Under the pieces are notes generated by a model. That model saw only the letters and a list, made by a program, of their open reading frames with translations. It was not told where the DNA came from and did not search any database. A stretch of 64,000 nt of DNA from Moniliella sp. 'wahieum'. Its lineage: Eukaryota; Basidiomycota; Moniliellomycetes; Moniliellales; Moniliellaceae. The DNA is taken from contig RSEE01000027.1 in the NCBI GenBank assembly GCA_003971905.1, forward strand, positions 434,001 to 498,000. The letters run 5' to 3'. Within the stretch, counting starts at the first letter, position 1. The number at the start of each line of letters is the position of its first letter. A program made the position numbers and the translations under genes. Shown here piece after piece: positions 57,146 through 64,000 of this stretch.

Positions 57146-58380
57146 TTATTTGTCAACATCAAGGACAATGCGACCGGCAAGCTTGCCGCGGCGCATGTCG
57201 TCGTACACCTGGTTCAGCTCCGAAAGGCCCTTGACATGGTAAATCACCTTGACTTTACCCGTTCCGCGAGGCGGAGTGACTTCCAACGTGTCGTCCGGTT
57301 ACCCACAATCGACCCAACGATCTTCTTGGCAGTGACGGTGGTCTCAAACACGTCCGCTCTAGCACAGTACCGGGTCTATGCGACCATGACGAGGGTGCCA
57401 CGGGGACGAAATAGGCGAGACCTTGGCGTAGGCGGAGGCGTTGGCCGCGGCCACCACAGAGCCATGCGCCCCCAAACCGCCCGTAAGCGCCTTGATGTCG
57501 GCTACAATGTCCTTGGAGACTTTAAAGTCGAAGCCAAGCATCCGCACCCAGCTTCTCTACTACATGCCTTTTTTTCGCTCCCCGTATCAATCGCAATGAC
57601 GCGGTAGCCGAACGCTGAGGCATACTGTACCCCCAAGTGACCCAATCCTCCCCCAGCACCCGGGATCACCACCCACTCCCTCTTGTAGGTTGGCCTCTTT
57701 CAAGGCACGGTAGATGGTGACGCAGCGCAGAGATGGGCGCAGCTTCGACCGCGCCAAACCATCGGGATCTTGGTCACGTCTTGGCTGAGGAGACGACGTA
57801 CTGCTGGAACGTGCCATCGACTGTATTCCCGAGTTTTTGACGTGGAGGCAGCTCGCTTCCAAGCCTACGCGACAGTAGTCGCAGTTGAGACAGACATCCG
57901 CAAGCCACTTGACTCCCACACGATCTCCCCGTGCGACCCATTGGTCCGCAACCAGGACCAAGCTTAACCACCACAACCGGCACCCTCGTGGCCACCAACC
58001 AGAGGTTCGCCCGTGGTCTGCTGTTTGTTGGGTACGGGCCAGTCACCAATCATGGCGTGCAAGTCACTGTGACACAAATGGTATAAAAATGTCAGAAGAT
58101 ACGGGTGTCATAATCACCACAGTGAGAGAGAGAGAGAAAAAAGGATAGACGACGAAAAGATGAAGAAATAAAGGAGAGTGGCAGAGAAGACCATAAGAAT
58201 ATACGCAGGTGGGCAGACGCCCGAGTAGGTGATGCGCACCAAAACCTCGCCTTCTTTAAGTTGGATGCCCGCCGGGTTGTATTGCACGAACTCAATCGGA
58301 CCGCCAGCCTGGGAGAAGACGGCCTTGGTCGCCGTTTCGGGCACATCGAGTTGCTTTTCACGGATATCGACAGAGACCAT
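57146..58380 (-). CDS. Zinc-dependent alcohol dehydrogenase (Adh1-type)
   Basis: A cytosolic NAD(H)-dependent medium-chain dehydrogenase interconverting ethanol and acetaldehyde. The Met at 58380 starts [20 protein letters not shown]. Exon 1 ends in YSGVC (catalytic zinc Cys). A 138-nt intron at 58067-58204 (gtatat...gtcacag) carries a GA/CT microsatellite. Exon 2 continues [20 protein letters not shown] and the zinc ligand His in GGHEGAG. The structural zinc loop [15 protein letters not shown] has its four Cys spaced as in the family. A Rossmann [18 protein letters not shown] segment follows, and the end reads [20 protein letters not shown], then IVLDVDK with TAA at 57146-57148. Frames slip near 57985, 57810, 57690, 57550, 57420 and 57300. 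After Cys the sequence reads PPAD rather than the usual HTD, perhaps from an indel. Substrate specificity cannot be told. Confidence 0.93.
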
Positions 58381-60680
58381 TGTGGTAGTTGTATCAGTCT
58401 CGGTAAGATGGGTGATGGGAGTAGCAGTAGGGCTCGGGCGCGGGGAGATGTTGTCGGCAGAAGAAGAAAAGAGATGCCGCGGATGTGGATCGAGGGATAA
58501 TGTGGGAATGTACGGATAGTGTGTGGGTGGCTATATATAGGTACATTGAGTTTGGGGACACCCAAACGAGGGTGGGCTCTTGTGTATAGATTGCCGCACA
58601 CAGTGATTCGAATGCTGCTACAGATGCAATGGGGGGGAGTTTAATCCGCCTTCGGCACCTGCCAATGTGGGTAAACGTGGTAAACGGTATAAACAACTAG
58701 TAGTCTCGCCCTCTGTAATTATATCCACACTGGCCCCGTGCACTCGGTGTGGGGCTCCGCTTTCCCCCGCCCGGTCATTAATTCATTATTTCTTGTAAAG
58801 CCGCCGTGGGCGGCAGCGGAGAGGGTGAAGCGGGAGACGTGCAGCTGTGACCGACATCGCCACACCTCTCCAACTAAGAACTCTTCGGACCCCATCAGGA
58901 TACACACACACACATCATCTTCTCGTGTCTCCAAAAATGTGCCTTCTCTCCCCCCCTCCCCCATCACACTGAGACAGAACCCGACCCACAGTTCTGGCCA
59001 GCGCAGTGCTGCAATATGGATACAGAATTGAATGCAGTATCGAAAAGAGCACACAACACCCCCCGTTGCTTTTTCCTCTCCGTCCCCGCTTATTGGTATA
59101 AGTGACCCCTCCACCTCCCCCATACCAGACTCGTACTTACTACAGCAATTTTAAGAGGGAGAGTACTGTGAGTGTGAGAATGCGTGACTCTCAGAACCAA
59201 TCTGGAAGTGTGGTCGTAATGCGTGCGTCCCTTTGCAGGACACAGTGTATGACAAAAATGCGCTGAATGAAGACAACAGCTGCGGCTGCCGGTCACAGTT
59301 GACTCCGTTTACCGGCGGTCTTAAAAATACAGGATGATCGATGACACCATATATCCCTTTTGCTTGTTACATGAGGCTTCACAATGACACTCTTCGCCGA
59401 ACACACACACATACTCACTGTGTATTATCAAATGCGGGGCTCACTCTTGTCGATCTGTCCACAATGTATCCGATTTTTACCCTACTCTGCGCCCCAACCT
59501 GCGCCCCCTATAACTCGGTCAAACCCCGTCGGATGCGCTTCCTGTCGGCATCCTACGTTCTCCACACACGTCGGAGCCGCTCTTCTCTTACTCTCGCTCA
59601 AGCCTCAGGCCCCACTTCCCGGTTGTCAGTGCATAAATCCGTCATGTGCATCAATATATTGATGTGAGATCCCCGAAAAAGGGTCTTGCTGCGCAGAGTT
59701 GGAGCGCGGAGTGCATTGTTAATGTGAGAGGAACATACGTGATCAAGATACAGCACCGTCGTCGTACGGGGCTGGTTGGACTATTCGCGTCGCAACCATT
59801 CACGCCACACTGCCGAACATCCTCTGACGGAAGCAACGAAAAAGTGGCCAGTACGACAACCGTCGAGCCCGCTGATGACCACTCGGGGTCCAGACCCGTC
59901 TCTCGGTCTTCAGTGACACGCGTAAAGCACTCATTGCATCGGGCCGGCGCGCGTTCCGGCACTTTCCACAGTAGCCTTCCGACTTGTTCGGAACCAGAAC
60001 CCACTGGTCTATATCCCTCCTCAGCTCCTCTCTTCAATACGATCTCTCCATGACAGGCTATCGCCAAAACATCGCTAATAAGAACTGCTATAGGTACTTT
60101 TTTGGTCTGAGTGCACGCATTTCTCTTTCTTTATTGGAGGAGGGACCAATCTTTTGGGCTCCTATATGGACCGGCACCGGGCGCTGATCAGTTTTGATTC
60201 GCCTGATCAGGCATGATGCAAAATGTTTTGTCCATGCCACGAGACACACCGACCTAATGACTTTTGGCATTTTGATGTGCCTCCATGATGAGGGGAATGG
60301 TAGCCAATGATGACTAACCTAGATCGGAAGTGGTTACAGATTTTGCACTCTGGTGCATAATTCCTTCCCGGCTCCGGCTACAGTGGCCTCTGTTAGACTC
60401 CCACTGTGACCACATGTGTGCGTGGCAATATCATGCGCTCTCTCTTCGTATATTTATTTGTGTTCGGGGTGTGACATGTGATCATATAGTCTTGCTCGCT
60501 CCGTCGTGGTCTTGTTGATAGAATAAGGCCTCTCCTCTTTCACAGAGCGATGGGGGGAACACGGGTTGTCATATCATCGATATCATCATGCTGGTGCAGC
60601 TTATGCGCTCCTGTGATAGTATATAGGTGGTTTTGTCCTTCCTTCTCGGGCCTATCAAAGACCACAGTGGTTAGGCACGT

Positions 60681-60704
60681 CAGGCCTCAGGCCTCAGGCC
60701 TCAG
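60681..60704. repeat. Heptad array, three copies of CAGGCCT
   Basis: Three exact 7-mers plus a partial fourth; the palindrome AGGCCT recurs with a single C spacer. Single or degenerate AGGCCT/GGGCCT copies occur in other intergenic stretches such as 26950-26975. Confidence 0.85.
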
Positions 60705-61310
60705 TTTTGCCATTCTTGGTCAGCGTTGTGCGGCTGCTGGTGACTTCCCCAGCTTGTGACCCAAGCTAACTAAGTATACGAATAAGTAGTTGTACTTGTG
60801 TATGCTTGGCATTTTGTAGCGAGACAATCATATGTGCTTAGCGCGCTTAACCCGGTGCTTATATATCAATCGTGACCAACATTGATGTGACTGTGACCCA
60901 TAATGAAGACGGCGATATAGCTGATTGTGGAAGAGCAGAGCGAAAGGAGATGACGAGGGGAGAGAGCTGGAGGATATATATCGATGTGACATCAGTGCGT
61001 GAGTGAGATCTCTGAGAGGGCAAATGTGTTTTGTGGTGATAAAAATTGATGAGGCCGTGGGGGCTGGGCAGTGGGTATCCATTTTGCCCGAAGCATTTTC
61101 TGGTACGTCTATGCGCCCGTTAGGACCAAGACCGAGGCCAACAGCCTCCTTTTCACTTGCGCTCACCAACCCGCATCGGGATGGTCCGTCCGCTGGGCCG
61201 CATGGACACCCCGACCCAAGCATGTGCTTGTCACATGTGATATCGCACAACCCTAAACGCATATCACACGCCATCGCCATGCGTCACCGGCATTGGGCCG
61301 AATGCACTCT

Positions 61311-61331
61311 GATGCATGATGCATGATGCAT
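61311..61331. repeat. Heptad array, three copies of GATGCAT
   Basis: Three exact tandem 7-mers; the palindrome ATGCAT recurs with a single G spacer, and a CGAT follows. The array lies in gene-free DNA. Confidence 0.85.
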
Positions 61332-62067
61332 CGATTGTATATGTGGACAAGGCCTGTGGCGGAGATGGGACATGGGACACCACTCTCCCGGCGGGCACAC
61401 CTTGAAGCTTGAGCACACCCCCTTGGGACTTACTACTAGATCCGGATCCCAGATCTCAGACCATATCTCAGTCCGAGGGGTACTGTGCTGTGCCGAACGG
61501 TGGGGGCAGGTGAGGACTGATGGTCCCTTGTTCGGGGGGCAATAAGCATTGGGCCCACGGGGGCCGGGGTTTTGTGTGTGTTGGTGTTCTTAAAGTCCTG
61601 CGGCACCCATCTGTGCTTCCGTCCCCCCCCCCCACCACTTGTGAGTAGACTGTTTCCCCCTGGCAATTCCTGTGTCCCATTTCACAGCAGAGGCATGGGA
61701 GAGCTGCCGCAGCGCCGCCACAGTTTGCTATGTTTCTGTGTCGTCTTGACCCCCCCCTCCGCCTCCTGCAAGGAAGGCCTGAACTGCTGGCTGACCTCGG
61801 TTTTGCCTCTTGTTTGGTACAGACTCGCACTGAGGACGGCTTGAAAAGGCGACGGCTCAGCGCCCCACCGACATCCCTCTTCCCCATCAACCTGTCGCCT
61901 AGAAGACTGCAAGATTGATCTCCCCCCTGGGTGAACGATCTCTTGACTGGCTCGGTGTACATCCTCGTCTCTTTCGTACTCTCCACTCCCCAAAGACCTC
62001 CTCTGTCTCTGTCCTTTGGCCCCACCCCACCTCTTCGCGCCTTCCCACCCACATTTCTTCTCTCAAC

Positions 62068-63261
62068 ATGACTGTTGAACCCCGCCAAACCAGCACCTTT
62101 GCCAGCGCCACTGCCTCATCCAGCGAAACCGTGGCATCTCTTTCAGCTGCCACGATGATGACTACGTTCCCTTCCGCCCACATTCTCCCGTCTACGCTGG
62201 CGAGGGGGCCAAACCAGCATGCGCACGTGCATAGCCGAACTCGACCTGAGCCTTCCCAACACCGTACTAGCAGCACCACAGCCGCGGCTGTCAACCGTAA
62301 GCCCATCCAGGACAAACGAGCGAACCACAATGCGATTGAGCGGGCTCGTCGCGACAGTTTGAACCAACGATTTTGGTATGCATGCTTTCTCTTCTATTTC
62401 CCTTTTCGTGCTTCCATACAGAGGGGGTGTTGACTGACGATTGGTTTCGCTGCACCCTCTTTGGGATCATAGATATTTGGCATCCAAGATCCCCTCTATT
62501 TCGAATGTGCGACGCCCGTCCAAGTCTTTGATTGTCAACCGTTCGCTCAGTTTATCTCCGACTCGCTGGCGCGCGAGGCGACGTACCGCACGATGCTGAT
62601 TGAGCGCACGATCGTACGCGGGTACTGACTGAGCAGCTGAACGAGTATCGTCTCGCCAATGGGCTGCAGAACTATGTCGAATCCGTCCCGGACTTGGTGT
62701 TGCCTGTAGCATTGGCGGACGTGGCTAAGGACAAGCGTCGGCCCGCATCCTCAGCCGAAAGGACACCGTGAACGTTCCTGGTCTCGATGGCCTTGAACGG
62801 GCCGAGAACGAAAACGGGTAGAAGGATACGACGATGGCCCCTTCCACACCGAGGACGTTGCCTTGTCAGCAGAGAGACCCTGCCTCTCGGCCCCCGGATC
62901 GATCTGCCGCGTCAAATTGACACCGAACGCAATGTCGCTGCCAGAGTCCCATGGCAAACTTTCTACATCCATGTACGCCTCGACTCCGCTGCCCTTGGAC
63001 GTAAATAGTGCTTCGTTTTTCCATGCCCCACTATCAGCGTCCTCGCTCAGCTCGTCACCCGGAAGCCAAGCAGAACTGACTGCATCTCCCTCTGCCGGAT
63101 CGCCCCTTACCGACTTGGCCTATAGCCCCGGTGCACTGCCTCCGCACCAATTTGAGATGCCCAACCCAGTGGACAAGATGTTCTCCATGATCCCCCTCGG
63201 CACTGGAAATGGTGCTGGGTCATACGCGACGCCCTTAACGCCGGCGACAGATTGGGGTTGA
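62068..63261 (+). CDS. bHLH transcription factor
   Basis: A nuclear E-box-binding regulator. The ATG at 62068 gives MTVEPRQTSTFASATASSSE and a Ser/Thr-rich N-terminus. The basic region NHNAIERARRDSLNQRF has the His-Glu-Arg contacts of E-box binders. A 97-nt intron at 62376-62472 (gtatgc...tgactgac...atcatag) splits helix 1. Helix 2 follows as YLASKIPSIS...RRPSKSLIVNRSL, then an extended helix with REATYRTMLIERTI and LTEQLNEYRLANGLQNYVES. The tail is Ser/Pro-rich and ends MIPLGTGNGAGSYATPLTPA with TGA at 63259-63261. Joining the splice as seen creates a TGA codon at the junction, so a base error or another splice site is likely. More slips lie near 62560, 62620 and 62790. The target pathway is unknown. 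Confidence 0.88.
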
Positions 63262-64000
63262 TCCTTAACAGTACCCAAACCTGCCGCTTAACCTGTGCTC
63301 TCCCTGTGTGATCCCTTTCGGGTGTCCCTTGCTCCTGGTCGCCCGTCCCTCTCCCTGTCCGCCTCTCGTGTTTCGCCTTCCACATCGTTGATCCATGATG
63401 GACCTTTGGTCTTCACGCCCCCTTCGTCACGTCCCTTCGTTTTCTCCATGGGGCAGGCACCTGCTCCCTCCTACCTAACCTCCCCCTCCCATGTACTACC
63501 ACCATGTCCCACCGTTTACCATTCCCCCTTTGCTTTGGTCACTTGATCCCGTCCCTCTTCCCGCTCGAACCGATCGCCCCCTGTTCTCTGAACATCCCAT
63601 GTCAAGAATATGTCCTATCTTACCTGGCGGCGCCCCGGTGTGCTATGATCCTTTTTGTTGTGCTGTAGCGCGATGTATGACCAGCTGGCCTGGCTACATT
63701 GCCTTGCACCCAGCACCACACGCGCACTTTTTTTTTACTTCCCATCGACTTGCGCTACCATGCTCTTTATCTTTCTCGGCAAGCTACAGTGGTGGCGGCA
63801 TTGATGGTCCGTCAGACCGACTGCCCAAGAAAATGGATGGGAAGAACCATATATGGAGGACAAGGCTCCAAGGGGGCAATACAGGTAGATGGAGGCGAAG
63901 AAGCTTGGACTTGGGCCGTAAGCCATGGGGTGTGTGGTCCGGGGTGTGGGTCCTGTGGGATGCGAGGCAATTCCCTAAAAAGGACCAAAGGGCCAAGAGA
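63262..64000. other. 3' flank of the bHLH gene; no gene recognised
   Basis: Pyrimidine-rich sequence (63290-63620), probably the 3' untranslated region and beyond. It then has a T9 run near 63728 and short frames on the minus strand (63735-63996) with hydrophobic composition but no recognisable domain. A gene could begin past the window edge. Confidence 0.5.

Larger units (their letters stand above)
58381..62067. other. Long intergenic region without a supported gene
   Basis: About 3.7 kb. The first 300 bases are the alcohol dehydrogenase promoter side. The CA repeat near 58902-58914 and short (CA)n at 59402-59412 are simple sequence. Plus-strand frames at 59646-60053 (135 codons, Ser/Arg-rich) have no domain. 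A perfect AGGCCT heptad array (60681-60704), a perfect ATGCAT array (61311-61331) and a C11 run (61623-61633) are the main features. The last 150 bases are a pyrimidine-rich leader of the bHLH gene. Confidence 0.5.

Overview
The window looks like nuclear DNA of a basidiomycete fungus, most likely of smut (Ustilaginomycotina) type. The protein-coding genes are eukaryotic and fungal: Sec9, Vcx1, Aim41, a C2H2 regulator with a fungal-specific domain, and a UPF0592-like protein. Introns are few, short (46-138 nt) and of GT...AG type with CTAAC/CTGAC-like branch sites. The one tRNA is an intron-containing tRNA-Tyr. The lineage is an inference; no rRNA or marker gene was seen to fix it.

Layout: 1-1.8 kb is non-coding. 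2.0-3.5 kb (minus) holds a frame-broken Ty1/copia reverse transcriptase-RNase H remnant, with possible further element sequence to 5.4 kb. 6.55-7.29 kb is a small secreted protein (minus). 7.3-9.7 kb is gene-poor. 9.7-10.6 kb is a weak candidate gene. 11.1-12.9 kb is a vacuolar Ca2+/H+ exchanger (minus). 14.75-16.15 kb is a Pin4/Cip1-like RRM-R3H protein. 17.2-18.8 kb (RRP3, minus) and 19.1-21.0 kb (ARB1, plus) are divergent ribosome-biogenesis genes. 22.1-26.8 kb is a large C2H2 regulator, and 27.2-29.9 kb an unknown coiled-coil/repeat protein. 30.2-31.06 kb (ankyrin protein, minus) and 31.4-34.7 kb (eIF5B, plus) form a second divergent pair. 35.1-36.4 kb is SEC9, 37.56-37.65 kb tRNA-Tyr(GTA) and 38.0-38.6 kb an Aim41/YqeY protein. 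39.6-40.4 kb is an unknown gene and 41.0-42.9 kb a Ser-rich single-pass membrane protein (minus). 45.2-45.7 kb is a mitochondrial protein (minus), 49.0-53.9 kb a UPF0592/DUF1765-like protein, 54.7-56.8 kb NOG2, 57.1-58.4 kb a zinc alcohol dehydrogenase (minus) and 62.1-63.3 kb a bHLH factor.

Several genes serve ribosome production or translation: RRP3 (small-subunit processing), ARB1 (40S/60S export), the Yar1-like ankyrin protein, eIF5B (subunit joining) and NOG2 (60S export). Two divergent pairs could share promoters. The other genes serve Ca2+ storage, secretion, mitochondria and transcription.

Two features dominate. First, nearly every conserved gene is broken by 1-2 base indels, often in short homopolymers, which looks like consensus error rather than mass pseudogenisation. 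Second, the intergenic DNA carries many small 7-nt tandem arrays, most built from a palindromic hexamer plus one base; these are the most unusual signal here.
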